64,000 nucleotides of DNA from an uncultured Paracoccaceae bacterium (GTDB taxonomy: Bacteria; Pseudomonadota; Alphaproteobacteria; Rhodobacterales; Rhodobacteraceae), in NCBI GenBank assembly GCA_947496535.1, contig CANMDE010000001.1, positions 620,001-684,000 of the forward strand, in the 5' to 3' direction. The position numbers and the translations under genes are program-made. Positions 54,544 through 63,415 of the stretch are shown piece by piece (the stretch's first letter is position 1; each line of letters begins with the position of its first letter). Below the pieces are notes generated by a model, which worked only from the letters and a program-made list of their open reading frames with translations, searched no databases and was not told the origin of the DNA.

Positions 54544-54892
54544 GCAAGACGATACATTTCTGGATGATATCCTGGCCCAGGCGCGGTCGCAGCAACCTAC
54601 GCCAAGCCAGGATTTGATAGCGCGCGTACTGGCGGATGCGGCTGCGGAGCAAGCTGCCATACTGACACCGATTGCTGCCCCGGTGTCACGCGGCCAACGG
54701 TTTTTTGACATTCTGGGCGGCTGGACCGGCTTTGGCGGGCTGATCACTGCCGGGATGGCTGGCATTTGGATCGGCCTCGCGCCTCAAGTGCCGCTTGAGA
54801 GTTTGGCAGCCGGTGAAGCAGTCGATACCATCGCTCTCAACCTATGGCCCGAAGATAGTCTTTTTGATGTGAGTGTCGAAACGGATGGTTGA
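54536..54892 (+). CDS. small membrane protein, possible anti-sigma factor
   Basis: A 118-residue protein that overlaps the sigma gene by eight bases. The N-terminal half is soluble and helical (MTRQDDTFLDDILAQA, RVLADAAAEQA). A hydrophobic segment LGGWTGFGGLITAGMAGIWIG follows, and the rest would be periplasmic. This is the layout of an anti-sigma factor, but no ZAS zinc motif or other anti-sigma signature is present. The gene order argues for the role more than the sequence does. Confidence 0.72.
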   Translation: MTRQDDTFLDDILAQARSQQPTPSQDLIARVLADAAAEQAAILTPIAAPVSRGQRFFDILGGWTGFGGLITAGMAGIWIGLAPQVPLESLAAGEAVDTIALNLWPEDSLFDVSVETDG

Positions 54893-55376
54893 AGAATCGA
54901 AGAGGGCAGTCAAGCCTGGCCGGATTTGGCGCAGTGTGCTTATCATTTCGCTTGCGCTAAATATGATCTTCATTGGTATTGTGCTCAGCGCTGCGGTTTC
55001 GGGCCGTTTTGGCAAGGAAAAACAACGCTCATTTGATTTTGGCATTGGTCCGATCGCGAGCGCCCTGACCGAGGAGGAAAGGCGCGCCATAAGTCGGCAA
55101 GTGCGGGATTCCGGTGTGCAGCGCGACTTTAATCCACGTGGTGATATGGAACGGGCATCTGTTATGTTGCGGGCCGACCCCTTCGTTCCGGAAGACCTTC
55201 TGGAACTGCTGACTGGTCACAATTTCCGGATGAATGAATTGCAATCCACGGCACAGGCCGTGCTCGTTGAACAGATAGTTGAAATGTCGCCCGAACGTCG
55301 TTTGCAATTGGCCGACGAAATTATGGCAAATATTGACCGACCCCGACCACCTCGTGATCAGGATAAGGACCGTTGA
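54885..55376 (+). CDS. periplasmic heavy-metal-sensor domain protein (CnrR/ZraP-like)
   Basis: A 163-residue protein with an N-terminal membrane anchor (SVLIISLALNMIFIGIVLSAAV) and a helical periplasmic domain: ALTEEERRAISRQVRDSG, RADPFVPEDLLELL and MSPERRLQLADEIMANI. This is the hairpin fold of CnrR, ZraP and Spy proteins. It overlaps the preceding gene by eight bases. With the sigma factor and the EF-hand protein it forms a likely signal cascade from periplasm to RNA polymerase. No classic metal-binding His cluster is seen, so the signal may not be a metal. Confidence 0.82.
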   Translation: MVEESKRAVKPGRIWRSVLIISLALNMIFIGIVLSAAVSGRFGKEKQRSFDFGIGPIASALTEEERRAISRQVRDSGVQRDFNPRGDMERASVMLRADPFVPEDLLELLTGHNFRMNELQSTAQAVLVEQIVEMSPERRLQLADEIMANIDRPRPPRDQDKDR

Positions 55377-56756
55377 TCAGGCCGCGTTGCGGCTCATGGC
55401 GACTTGATTGCGCCCTGCAGATTTCGCTGCATACAAGGCGGCATCCGCACGGTCACACATGCGCGTCAGTTCTGGTTTTTCCATGCGGCATCCACCGCTG
55501 ATGGCAACACCAACAGACACGCTCACCTGAATGGGATCAGCACCCCTGATTTTGAACGGGGTGCAATTCACCAGATGGCGTAACCGGTTCGCGGCGATTT
55601 TGGCCTGATGGGGGCTGGTGCGCGGCATCGCGACAAGGAATTCCTCACCACCAATGCGCGCCACAAGATCGATGGCACGCAGGTTATCGCGCAACCGATC
55701 CGCCACTTCGATAAGAACATCGTCCCCTACGGTGTGGCCGTATGTGTCGTTGATGCATTTGAAGTGATCGATATCCATGATCATCACGGCCAGATCCCGC
55801 CCGGCATTGCGGGATTGCTCAGCCATCCGCGCGAGATGCGGATCGACATAGCGGCGATTGTATAGCCCGGTTAGCGGGTCCGTCACCGCGGCATTCAATC
55901 CATTGCGAACGGTATCGCGTAGCCTGTCATGTTGCAGTTTTCGGCGGATCAGCGACTTGGCACGTAAAAAGATTTCATCCGCGGACGTGCCACAGGGCAC
56001 CACATCATCCGCACCCAGATCCAGAAACATAGCCGCGATGTCAGGTTCATTATTTGGCACAATGACCAGTTGCGTAGAAAGCCGGGTTTCGGACCGGCTT
56101 CGCAGGTCAGACACAAGACCGTAGAGCAGATTTGTCGCAATGTCCTGCCGGGTGCCGTCGATGACAAGTAAATCGGGGGCCTTCGCCTCGCCCAGAACGT
56201 CCTGTATTTTGACTGCATGTACCATTTGATGCAGGCCGGTTTTGAGGGTCTTCAGCAACGCGGTGTTCAGCGCATTACTGGGGTTCAACAACGCCACATG
56301 GGCAGGAGCCTCAAAGCTCGTATTCGCCTCCTCAAACCCAAGCGCACGGCTGGTGCCGTCACGCAGCAGCAGTTCCTGACTGGCGCTGCGGACCCGCAAA
56401 AGGCTCCGAATCCGGGCCAGAAGCAGCGTATCGCTCATCGGACGAGGCAGAACGTCATCGGCACCGGCGTCCAGGGCGGCAAACCGTGCCTTGCTGGTAT
56501 CGGGAACACCCACAGCTATCACCGCAATGCTTGCTGTTTCAGACTCTGCCCTGAGTGCCTTGCAAAATGCATACCGGTCTTCCATCGGATCGGACAGGTT
56601 GATCAGGATCAGATCGGGGCGTCTGGTTGCGATGATCGCCTCCGCCTCCAGACTAGAAGAACAGGTATCAACGCGGAACTGTGCTGAAAGCATCTTTACC
56701 TTCAAAACGATACGGTTCGTCGCCACTGTATCGACAATCAGTATTCGACCGGACAT
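55377..56756 (-). CDS. pleD: PleD-type diguanylate cyclase response regulator with a degenerate receiver
   Basis: A 459-residue protein with two REC domains followed by GGDEF. The cyclase domain is intact: MIMDIDHFKCINDTYGHTVG and VARIGGEEFLVAMP, with the product-inhibition site RAID five residues upstream of GGEEF. REC1, however, has lost its phosphorylation site. Position 53, Asp in Caulobacter PleD, is Asn (LILINLSDP), the acidic pair is D9-T10 and the conserved Lys is Arg (DDVLPRP). It is therefore probably not switched on by phosphorylation at REC1. It is adjacent to DUF3572 on the opposite strand, the usual pleD context. Confidence 0.93.
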   Translation of the reverse strand: MSGRILIVDTVATNRIVLKVKMLSAQFRVDTCSSSLEAEAIIATRRPDLILINLSDPMEDRYAFCKALRAESETASIAVIAVGVPDTSKARFAALDAGADDVLPRPMSDTLLLARIRSLLRVRSASQELLLRDGTSRALGFEEANTSFEAPAHVALLNPSNALNTALLKTLKTGLHQMVHAVKIQDVLGEAKAPDLLVIDGTRQDIATNLLYGLVSDLRSRSETRLSTQLVIVPNNEPDIAAMFLDLGADDVVPCGTSADEIFLRAKSLIRRKLQHDRLRDTVRNGLNAAVTDPLTGLYNRRYVDPHLARMAEQSRNAGRDLAVMIMDIDHFKCINDTYGHTVGDDVLIEVADRLRDNLRAIDLVARIGGEEFLVAMPRTSPHQAKIAANRLRHLVNCTPFKIRGADPIQVSVSVGVAISGGCRMEKPELTRMCDRADAALYAAKSAGRNQVAMSRNAA

Positions 56757-56847
56757 TTCTTGACCCCTAGCCGTGAATTCACGTTTTGTGAGGCCAGAAT
56801 CCCCGATAATGGTAAAAAAAGTGTTTCCCTCAGTGTAAGGAATTTGA

Positions 56848-57126
56848 ATGGATTATGAACGGGCGCAGATCATCGGATTGCAGGCTCTTGGCTGGCTCGC
56901 CGGGAATGATGAATTATGTCCTATTTTTCTAGGTGCTAGTGGAGGGACCGCCGAAGACCTCCGCGTTCGCGCGGCTGAACCTGATTTTCAGGCTGCCGTG
57001 CTGGAGTTCCTCACAATGGACGACAGTTGGGTCGTCGCCTTTTGCGACAATGCGGGCTTGGCCTATGATGTTCCCTTGCGGGCGCGCTATGTGCTGCAAG
57101 GGGCTGACAACACCCACTGGACCTGA
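56848..57126 (+). CDS. DUF3572 family protein
   Basis: A 92-residue protein with the family phrases IIGLQALGWLAGNDEL, FLGASGGTAEDLRVRAAEP and FLTMDDSWVVAFCDNAGL. It is conserved next to pleD in alphaproteobacteria, and no function is known. AAGGAATTTG lies ahead of the ATG. Only 12 bases separate it from the HAD-type gene, so the two are probably co-transcribed. Confidence 0.9.
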   Translation: MDYERAQIIGLQALGWLAGNDELCPIFLGASGGTAEDLRVRAAEPDFQAAVLEFLTMDDSWVVAFCDNAGLAYDVPLRARYVLQGADNTHWT

Positions 57127-57138
57127 AACAAGGTACTG

Positions 57139-57837
57139 ATGATCAAAGGGCTTATCTTCGACAAGGACGGCACGTTGTTCGACTTCACCGCAACATGGGG
57201 CGGGTGGACGCAGCGCATTATTAGCCAGCAATCAAAGGGTGATATCGCAATTGCGGATCGACTGGCCACGGCCCTGCGATTTGATCGAACGACCGGTTGC
57301 TTTGAGGTTGGCAGCGCGGTGATTGCAGGAACGGTGGACGATGTGGTCGATGCTATACTGACTGTTCTGACCAGCGCAGATCGTGACTCTGTGATTGAAA
57401 ACCTGATAGCTGAGGCGAACGAGGTCAACCCGGTTGAGGTTATTCCGCTGGAGCCATACTTCCAGCAATTACGCGGTCTTAACCTGCAACTGGGCGTGGC
57501 CACCAATGACGCGGAATACTCTGCACGGCTACATCTGGAGGATTGCAAAATAGTCCGCTATTTTGACTTCATCGCTGGATACGACAGCGGATTTTCGGCA
57601 AAGCCAGAGCCCGGTCAGCTGCAAGAATTCTGCCGCCGTACCAACCTTGATCCTGATGAATGTGTGATGGTGGGCGACAGCCTTCATGACCTACATGCAG
57701 GACGGGCGGCAGGCATGATGACCGTCGGTGTCCTGACCGGCCCGGCAAAACCTGAAGAGTTGGCACCTATTGCCGACGTCATCTTGCCGACCATCAACGA
57801 GATACCCGACTGGCTGCGTACCGAAGGTTTAATCTGA
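57139..57837 (+). CDS. HAD-family phosphatase (Gph-like)
   Basis: A 232-residue hydrolase. HAD motif I is LIFDKDGTLFDF (the two Asp being nucleophile and acid/base), motif II is around GVATNDAE, motif III has the Lys of FSAKPEPGQL, and motif IV is MVGDSLHDLHAG. The helical cap lies between residues 15 and 90. It resembles phosphoglycolate phosphatase, but the substrate is not certain. It follows the DUF3572 gene and overlaps the tentative gene on the other strand. Confidence 0.9.
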   Translation: MIKGLIFDKDGTLFDFTATWGGWTQRIISQQSKGDIAIADRLATALRFDRTTGCFEVGSAVIAGTVDDVVDAILTVLTSADRDSVIENLIAEANEVNPVEVIPLEPYFQQLRGLNLQLGVATNDAEYSARLHLEDCKIVRYFDFIAGYDSGFSAKPEPGQLQEFCRRTNLDPDECVMVGDSLHDLHAGRAAGMMTVGVLTGPAKPEELAPIADVILPTINEIPDWLRTEGLI

Positions 57838-58140
57838 CGCCAGACAGTCAGTAAACTTATCGGCCAGATCATGGATCAGCGCCGGATAAAGGTCCGCACC
57901 AGGCGCCAGCCCCGCCCCGGTAGCGTCAATCCGGGCCGTTTTGATCTCCGCACCATCTCCGATCAGCGTCCAGCATTTATTCTGCCGCCTCGTGATGATG
58001 GTGGTCGGGATTGTGTCCGCTCTGGACGGTTTATAACTGGCCGTCAGCTTCAACACACAGGTAGGCCCAACCGTGATTTGTGTTGCAGCTTTGTTGTTTG
58101 CTGTCAGCACGATAGGGCATAAGCTGATGAAAACTGGCAC
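57829..58140 (-). CDS. tentative small protein of unknown function
   Basis: A frame of 103 codons with coding-like codon choice at its 3' end (GAGLAPGADLYPALIHDLAD). It has two cysteines in the middle (GPTCVLKLTASYKP and NKCWTLIGDG) and a possible hydrophobic start VPVFISLCPIVLTAN. The start is unclear: GTG at 58140 or 58173 are options, neither with a good ribosome site. If this gene is not real, the interval 57838-58233 is an intergenic region of about 400 bases. Confidence 0.4.
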   Translation of the reverse strand: MPVFISLCPIVLTANNKAATQITVGPTCVLKLTASYKPSRADTIPTTIITRRQNKCWTLIGDGAEIKTARIDATGAGLAPGADLYPALIHDLADKFTDCLASD

Positions 58141-58233
58141 GTAATTGCCGTCGGGCCGTCGCGTGATCGCCACAGCATGGCCAAGGTCTATCTCTACCTT
58201 CAAGCTGCAACGAAGCAAGAGATAAGGCCCGTC

Positions 58234-58707
58234 ATGAACCGTATTGCCACATTGATCATTGGCTTTGTTATGGCCGTCATCGGCAGCCAGGCTGCCGCCC
58301 AATGCGCAACCCCGGCGAACCTGAACGCTCTGGCGTCAGAGGTTGCGGCGGGTGTAAATGCCAACCGTCGGGCAAATGGACAGGCCGCGTTGCAGTTCAA
58401 TCGTCAACTTAGTCAGGCCGCAATGACCCACGCGTGCGATATGGGCGTGAACAATTTCTTCGATCACCGTGGGTCGGATGGCTCCGACATCCAGCGACGC
58501 GTGCGCGCGGCTGGTTACCGCGACTGCATCGTTGCTGAAAACATTGCCTGGGGATATCCGGCATCGCAACAGATTGTTACTGGCTGGATGAACTCTGCCG
58601 GTCACCGCCGGAATATGCTGCACCCAAGAGTCACCGAATTCGGGGTGGGTATCAGCCAGGGGGCCAAGGGCCCTTACTGGGTGCTGGTTGTCGCCAAGGG
58701 CTGCTGA
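58234..58707 (+). CDS. secreted CAP-domain (SCP/PR-1, YkwD-type) protein
   Basis: A 157-residue protein with a signal peptide (MNRIATLIIGFVMAVIGSQAAA before QCA). The CAP domain has VAAGVNANRRANGQAALQF, the metal-site His in NFFDHRGSDG, ENIAWGYP and HRRNMLHPRVTEFGVGI. Cys pairs are present. The role is unknown; bacterial CAP proteins are extracellular or periplasmic. The start at 58234 follows AAGG; the longer frame adds a non-signal stretch. Confidence 0.9.
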   Translation: MNRIATLIIGFVMAVIGSQAAAQCATPANLNALASEVAAGVNANRRANGQAALQFNRQLSQAAMTHACDMGVNNFFDHRGSDGSDIQRRVRAAGYRDCIVAENIAWGYPASQQIVTGWMNSAGHRRNMLHPRVTEFGVGISQGAKGPYWVLVVAKGC

Positions 58708-58737
58708 CTTAGGCTGATAAGCTGGGTTTTGATGCTC

Positions 58738-59175
58738 TCACACATCCAGCCAAATCGTTACCGGTCCGTCATTCGTTAGGCTCACCTTCATATCAGCCCC
58801 GAATGACCCGTTAGCGGTTGGTACGCCCAACTGGCTCATACTTCGCGTGAAATATTCATAAAGCGCGCGCCCGTCATCGGGCGGCGCTGCAGCCGAAAAC
58901 CCCGGCCGGTTCCCGCGCGAAGTATCTGCGGCCAACGTGAACTGACTAACGATCAATGCCGCACCGCCCACATCCACCAGCGACCGGTTCATCTTTCCCG
59001 CATCATCCGTAAATATCCGCAATTTGCTGATCTTGGCGGCGAGCGCATCAGCCTTGCTCTCATCATCGCCCTGCATCGCGCAGACAAGGATCAACAGGCC
59101 GGGGCCAATCTCACCAATCATAGCACCGTCCACCCGGACGGCGGCATCGGTCACGCGCTGGATCAGTGCTCTCAC
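58738..59175 (-). CDS. dtd: D-aminoacyl-tRNA deacylase
   Basis: A 145-residue proofreading enzyme that removes D-amino acids and glycine from mischarged tRNAs. Motifs: [35 protein letters not shown] and the C-terminal [11 protein letters not shown] that carries the Gly-cis-Pro active-site element. The GTG start at 59175 overlaps the stop of the upstream kinase gene by four bases (GTGA), so translation is coupled. Confidence 0.95.
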   Translation of the reverse strand: MRALIQRVTDAAVRVDGAMIGEIGPGLLILVCAMQGDDESKADALAAKISKLRIFTDDAGKMNRSLVDVGGAALIVSQFTLAADTSRGNRPGFSAAAPPDDGRALYEYFTRSMSQLGVPTANGSFGADMKVSLTNDGPVTIWLDV

Positions 59176-60077
59176 AATTCGTGGGCCCAGGGTGGGTTCG
59201 CACCTGCGCGGCTGACAGTGATCGCGGCAACCTTGGCACCAAAGGCAGCGGCTGCGCACAGATCGTTGATGCTGGCGTCGCCCAAACTGGCCTTGGTCAA
59301 GTAGCCGGATTTGTCCATCTCGGCGAGAAAACCCGCGCTGAAGGTGTCGCCCGCACCAACAGTATCCACGACATCCGCTTTGACGGCTGGCACATCCACG
59401 GATGTCTCGGCGGTAGAAACGGTCACGCCCTCGCTACCCCGGGTCAACAAAACAACCTTTGTGTTGCCCGTTTCGAACAACTGGGCGATATCTGTTCCCC
59501 CGGTAATCCATTCAAGATCTTCGTCGGAGGTCTTGATAATGTCAGCGGCAGCCATCATCCGGGTCAGACGGGCACGATAGGCCGCCTCATCCGTTACGAA
59601 ATTTGGCCGAATGTTCGGATCGATCATGGTCAGCTTTTGTGGCGCCTCGCGCAGCATCAGGGTTTCATAGGCCGCGCCGCAGGGTTCAACAACCAGACTG
59701 ATCCCGCCAAAGAACAGCGCCTCTGGTGTGTCGCGTGGCAGGTCGCGAGGCGAAAGCATGCGCCCAGCGGTGTTTTCATCGTAGAACGCATATTCAGCGT
59801 GGCCATTGTTCAGCGTAACGAAGGCCAAGGTGCATGGCCGGTTGCACAAGGCAGACGGGGTGCTGTCAACGCCGGAATCGTCCAATTGCGCCCGCAACAT
59901 ATCGCCAAACAGATCGGCGGCGATGCCCGAGAAAAACTGCGCAGATGCGCCGAGCCTTCCCAATGCCACAGCGGTGTTGAACACCGAACCGCCCGGATGG
60001 GGCGCAAAGCAGTTTTCGCCCTCACTCGTCTGCCGAGGCAGCATATCAATCAGCGCCTCACCACAGCACAGGATCAT
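59172..60077 (-). CDS. PfkB-family carbohydrate kinase
   Basis: A 301-residue sugar kinase, possibly a fructokinase. The N-terminus [14 protein letters not shown], the sugar-binding phrase [17 protein letters not shown] and the PfkB signature with the catalytic Asp [14 protein letters not shown] are all present. The true substrate cannot be read from sequence. The start at 60077 follows TTGGAGG. It lies 16 bases after the zinc-ribbon gene on the same strand, so the TelA operon may extend into it and dtd. Confidence 0.9.
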   Translation of the reverse strand: MILCCGEALIDMLPRQTSEGENCFAPHPGGSVFNTAVALGRLGASAQFFSGIAADLFGDMLRAQLDDSGVDSTPSALCNRPCTLAFVTLNNGHAEYAFYDENTAGRMLSPRDLPRDTPEALFFGGISLVVEPCGAAYETLMLREAPQKLTMIDPNIRPNFVTDEAAYRARLTRMMAAADIIKTSDEDLEWITGGTDIAQLFETGNTKVVLLTRGSEGVTVSTAETSVDVPAVKADVVDTVGAGDTFSAGFLAEMDKSGYLTKASLGDASINDLCAAAAFGAKVAAITVSRAGANPPWAHEL

Positions 60078-60093
60078 CGAGAACCTCCAATTT

Positions 60094-61194
60094 CTACTGG
60101 CTGTTAGCGATAACAAATCCTGCAATAAGCGCAAGGATCAGACCGATAAAAACCGCAAAGCCGATCTTCCAAGCGGAATAAGGCCGTTCCCCCTGTACCC
60201 GACCGGTCCGGCCGTTGACGACAAAGCGGTAGGTTTTGCCACGGTATTTATACGCAGCCAGCCAGACCGGCAGCAAAATATGCTTGAATGTGACCGCGCT
60301 TAGCGTGGTATCCACATCGCTGACCCGCTGCTCATCACCGCCGATATCGTATTTCACATCGCGCAGGATCATCCGGTCCATATAGGCGCGGGCCTCACCA
60401 AACCCGTCGGCCAGTTCGACCTGATACCCCTCGGCGCGAAAGCCTGCCAGATACTGGGGCTTGTAGGGCTCCAGTGCGGACAAATCCCATGGTTCCAACC
60501 CGTCAGTGTATTTTTTCGGCAGCGACCGGGATGCCAGCACCAGCACATCATCAAAGAAACGGGCGACCCGGCCAGACGCCGACCGCCACCGCGTTTTGCG
60601 CACCCTGACCTGTTGGCGCTTGCCATCGCGAACCACTGTGCGGGTTTCGTAATAATGGGTGCCACGCTGGCCACGATAAGAGCTTTTGGTATCGGCATCG
60701 AAGGTCCAATAGGGGACATAGATACCGTTCATCGCGCGGCCCTTGCGGGCATACTCTGCGACCCCATTGGGGGCAAACCACAGCCCGCCCAGCCAATCGA
60801 CCAAGGCACCGCGGGCATTGCCCTCATCCAGTTCAAAGGGAAGCAGCCCCTTGGGCTTGATATGCCGATGCACCCCTGTATCGGTAACAACCGGCGTGGC
60901 GCAGAACGGGCATTCTGCCGCATGAGTATCGCTGTCAAATTCCGTCTGTGCCCCGCAATTGGGGCAGATGATCACACGGGTTTCTTCAATATCCGCCTCT
61001 GACAACCGGTCATCGAGGGCCGAGCGCAGATCAAGCTCCTGCAAACCACCTGTGGGCTGGGATGTTTCGATCGCTTGAATACCACCGCAGTGGTCACAAA
61101 TCAGCCGGTGATCGCCCGGATCAAATCGCAGGTCCGACCCGCAAGTGTCACAGGGAAACCGATGCTCGGTAGTCAGGGCTGCGTCTGTATCCAT
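60094..61194 (-). CDS. zinc-ribbon membrane protein (YdjG-like)
   Basis: A 366-residue protein. Two zinc ribbons lie at the N-terminus (CDTCGSDLRFD with LICDHCGG; ICPNCGAQTEFD with AECPFCATP), eight cysteines in four CxxC pairs. A large domain follows (LLPFELDEGNARGAL, NGIYVPYWTFDADTKSSYRG, KHILLPVWLAAYKYRGKTY), with a single membrane helix at the C-terminus (IGFAVFIGLILALIAGFVI). Proteins of this build (TFIIB-type zinc ribbon, YdjG) occur with SPFH proteins, as here. The start is 104 bases after the SPFH stop. Confidence 0.85.
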   Translation of the reverse strand: MDTDAALTTEHRFPCDTCGSDLRFDPGDHRLICDHCGGIQAIETSQPTGGLQELDLRSALDDRLSEADIEETRVIICPNCGAQTEFDSDTHAAECPFCATPVVTDTGVHRHIKPKGLLPFELDEGNARGALVDWLGGLWFAPNGVAEYARKGRAMNGIYVPYWTFDADTKSSYRGQRGTHYYETRTVVRDGKRQQVRVRKTRWRSASGRVARFFDDVLVLASRSLPKKYTDGLEPWDLSALEPYKPQYLAGFRAEGYQVELADGFGEARAYMDRMILRDVKYDIGGDEQRVSDVDTTLSAVTFKHILLPVWLAAYKYRGKTYRFVVNGRTGRVQGERPYSAWKIGFAVFIGLILALIAGFVIANSQ

Positions 61195-61298
61195 AAACGG
61201 TATCTCTGCCTGAATTGCGCTCTCATGGTGCCGTTCTGCCGGGGCGCTGCATTTCTACCAATAAACGGTTCTACGGCCCGGCACGTGACTTTTGTCGA

Positions 61299-62405
61299 TC
61301 ACGCTTCCGGCGGCGGCGGTGGCAGCACGGTGAACAAATGCACCAGATCGGACACATCCTCGGCCCGCATCCAGCCATCCTGCCCTTGGGTCCAGACCAT
61401 TGTATCGCGGCCAAGATCGCCCTCTGACACCATGCGGCCCATCTTTGCCTTTGAGAACGGGCCAGTGACCTCGCCCCCTTTGGCGATGTGCCAGACATGC
61501 TCGACCGGTGGAGGAGGTGGCGCTGCGGCGGCGGGGCTGGCACCCCAAGGACCCTGATTTGCCATCTGGTTGGCCATCGCCATACCCATGCCCATCCCAA
61601 GACCTGCACCCATCTCTCCCCCGCCATTGGGGTTGTTGGCAGCGGCGGTCATTGCCTCTGCGGCGGAATACTGGGTGAACTTGTTCAGATCTCCCGCCAA
61701 ACCCATCGACGTCCGCTTATCAAGCGCTTCTTCCACGGCAGGCGGCAGGCTGATGTTCTCGATATAAAGTTCAGGGATCGACAGCCCGTACTGTTTCAGC
61801 GTCGGTTCAATGGCGGTCCCAATCACCTTGCCAAGATCGGCGGTGTTGGCAGCCATATCTAGCACGGGAATACCGGACGAGGAAATCGCCCGGCTGAATT
61901 CCTGCACGATGATGTTGCGGATCTGGAAACTGATCTCGTCCATGGTGAATTCGCCGTCAGTGCCAACGATCTCACGCATGAAAATCGCAGGATCGCCTAC
62001 CTTGACGGTATATGTGCCAAAGGCACGCAGGCGGGTCGGGCCGAACTCTGGATCGCGCAGCAAAATCGGGTTCTTCGTCCCCCATTTCAGGTTTGAAAAG
62101 CGCCGCGTGTTGATGAAATAGATTTCCGACTTGAACGGGCTTTTGAAACCATGATCCCAGTGCTGCAGGGTTGTCATGATCGGCATGTTGTTGGTCTCAA
62201 GCATATAAAGACCGGGCGAAAACACATCCGCCAACTGGCCCTCATGAATGAACACCGCCGCCTGACCTTCGCGGACGGTCAGCTTGGCACCGTATTTGAT
62301 CTCATGATCTTCGCGCTCGAACCGCCAGACCATCGTGTCGCGCGTGTCATCAGTCCAATGAATGACGTCGATGAACTCGCCCGTTAGAAAATCGAAAATG
62401 CCCAT
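61299..62405 (-). CDS. SPFH/band-7 protein with C-terminal GYF_2 domain (YdjI-like)
   Basis: A 368-residue protein. The SPFH domain extends from FLTGEFIDVIHWTDDTRD to about residue 240 (RRFSNLKWGTKNPILLRDPE, AFGTYTVKVGDPAIF, ENISLPPAVEEALDKRTSMG). A Gly/Met/Ala-rich linker follows. The last 70 residues form a GYF_2 domain (HVWHIAKGGEVTGPFSKAKM, VWTQGQDGWM). This matches YdjI-type virion-core-like SPFH proteins that, in Bacillus, work with a PspA and a zinc-ribbon protein in membrane stress. No transmembrane helix is evident. It is between the DUF2927 and zinc-ribbon genes. Confidence 0.9.
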   Translation of the reverse strand: MGIFDFLTGEFIDVIHWTDDTRDTMVWRFEREDHEIKYGAKLTVREGQAAVFIHEGQLADVFSPGLYMLETNNMPIMTTLQHWDHGFKSPFKSEIYFINTRRFSNLKWGTKNPILLRDPEFGPTRLRAFGTYTVKVGDPAIFMREIVGTDGEFTMDEISFQIRNIIVQEFSRAISSSGIPVLDMAANTADLGKVIGTAIEPTLKQYGLSIPELYIENISLPPAVEEALDKRTSMGLAGDLNKFTQYSAAEAMTAAANNPNGGGEMGAGLGMGMGMAMANQMANQGPWGASPAAAAPPPPPVEHVWHIAKGGEVTGPFSKAKMGRMVSEGDLGRDTMVWTQGQDGWMRAEDVSDLVHLFTVLPPPPPEA

Positions 62406-62430
62406 TGTGTAATCTCCGTCATGTCATGTT

Positions 62431-63396
62431 TCAGCTTGGCCCAGGATTTAGATAGTCCCGCGCAATCTGCCTTGCAATTGGGGCTGCCTTGGCTGGGTCC
62501 ATTCCTGCCTGCAGACGATTGTCGTAAAGCATCTGCAACAATAACTCGTCATGCTTGGTCAGCAGTCCGAATTCTTCGTCGTCATTAAAGATCGAAGGCC
62601 GCGCATCGGGGCTGTCATTGGCAAGGCCCATCCCTTGTGCCAATTCCTCATGAATACAGGCAGAACGCATCAGGTTCGGATGCTCGGCCCGGATCAGTGC
62701 AATGGCCTGTCTGTAGGTGGATCGCCCCGGTTCAAACGTACCGATGACGACACAAAGCTGTTCGCGCGGCAGATTGGTAAAGGCACGCAATGTGGCGTCC
62801 GAAATAGTCGGGATCAACTCACGGATACGCCCGCCATAGGCACGCCTGTCGTCTTCGCCAAGAAACAGGACGTGGAAATTGGGGTTATCGTCCGTCATCT
62901 GCACCGAAACGCCCGTTAGTCGCGACAGGCGGTTAGTATATGCCGCAACACTCGCCCGGTCCTGATCACGCTGCATCAGGGGAACTGTGTCGCCGAATTC
63001 GATGCTCATGCGAATGGGTTTTTCCCAGCGCCGCAGTTTCGATACCGTGGCTTGGGGGCGGGTGAAATCACTGTCGTCCAGGTATTCGTTAAACAGAGCG
63101 ATGCGGACAAAGTTGCGGGCCAGGATCGTGTCCGTAAACGGCGTATCCGCACCGCCACCATCCCCACGCAGCAACCCTTGTGTCAGCAGATCGTTTTCCA
63201 AACGTCTGTAGTAAATCGACAAAGCCCGGCTTGCCTCGCTGGGCTCCTTTACGACCGGTTCTGCAGGAACCTCAGGCTGAGGTTCAGGCTCGACCACTTC
63301 AACAGGTGTCTCGGGCGGCAACTGTTCAGTGCAGGCTACTAACCCGGCCAAACAGACAGGCATAAGATACAGGCGAAGTGATGCGGCCCCAAACAT
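62431..63396 (-). CDS. DUF2927 lipoprotein
   Basis: A 321-residue lipoprotein with lipobox LVAC (signal MFGAASLRLYLMPVCLAGLVAC). A Pro/Glu/Val-rich tether (about residues 28-50) is followed by the DUF2927 domain: RALSIYYRRLENDLLTQGL, ARNFVRIALFNEY, HVLFLGEDDR and the conserved CIHEELAQGMGLANDSPDA. The HEELAQ segment recalls a metal-peptidase helix but lacks the second His of HExxH. It is probably outer-membrane anchored and facing the periplasm. It sits between telA and the SPFH gene. Confidence 0.85.
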   Translation of the reverse strand: MFGAASLRLYLMPVCLAGLVACTEQLPPETPVEVVEPEPQPEVPAEPVVKEPSEASRALSIYYRRLENDLLTQGLLRGDGGGADTPFTDTILARNFVRIALFNEYLDDSDFTRPQATVSKLRRWEKPIRMSIEFGDTVPLMQRDQDRASVAAYTNRLSRLTGVSVQMTDDNPNFHVLFLGEDDRRAYGGRIRELIPTISDATLRAFTNLPREQLCVVIGTFEPGRSTYRQAIALIRAEHPNLMRSACIHEELAQGMGLANDSPDARPSIFNDDEEFGLLTKHDELLLQMLYDNRLQAGMDPAKAAPIARQIARDYLNPGPS

Positions 63397-63415
63397 CGTC
63401 GTCGGTTACTTTCGG

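Noticed and set aside
59166..60107. 313-codon plus-strand frame
   Set aside because: Antisense to the PfkB kinase, which has its full signature.
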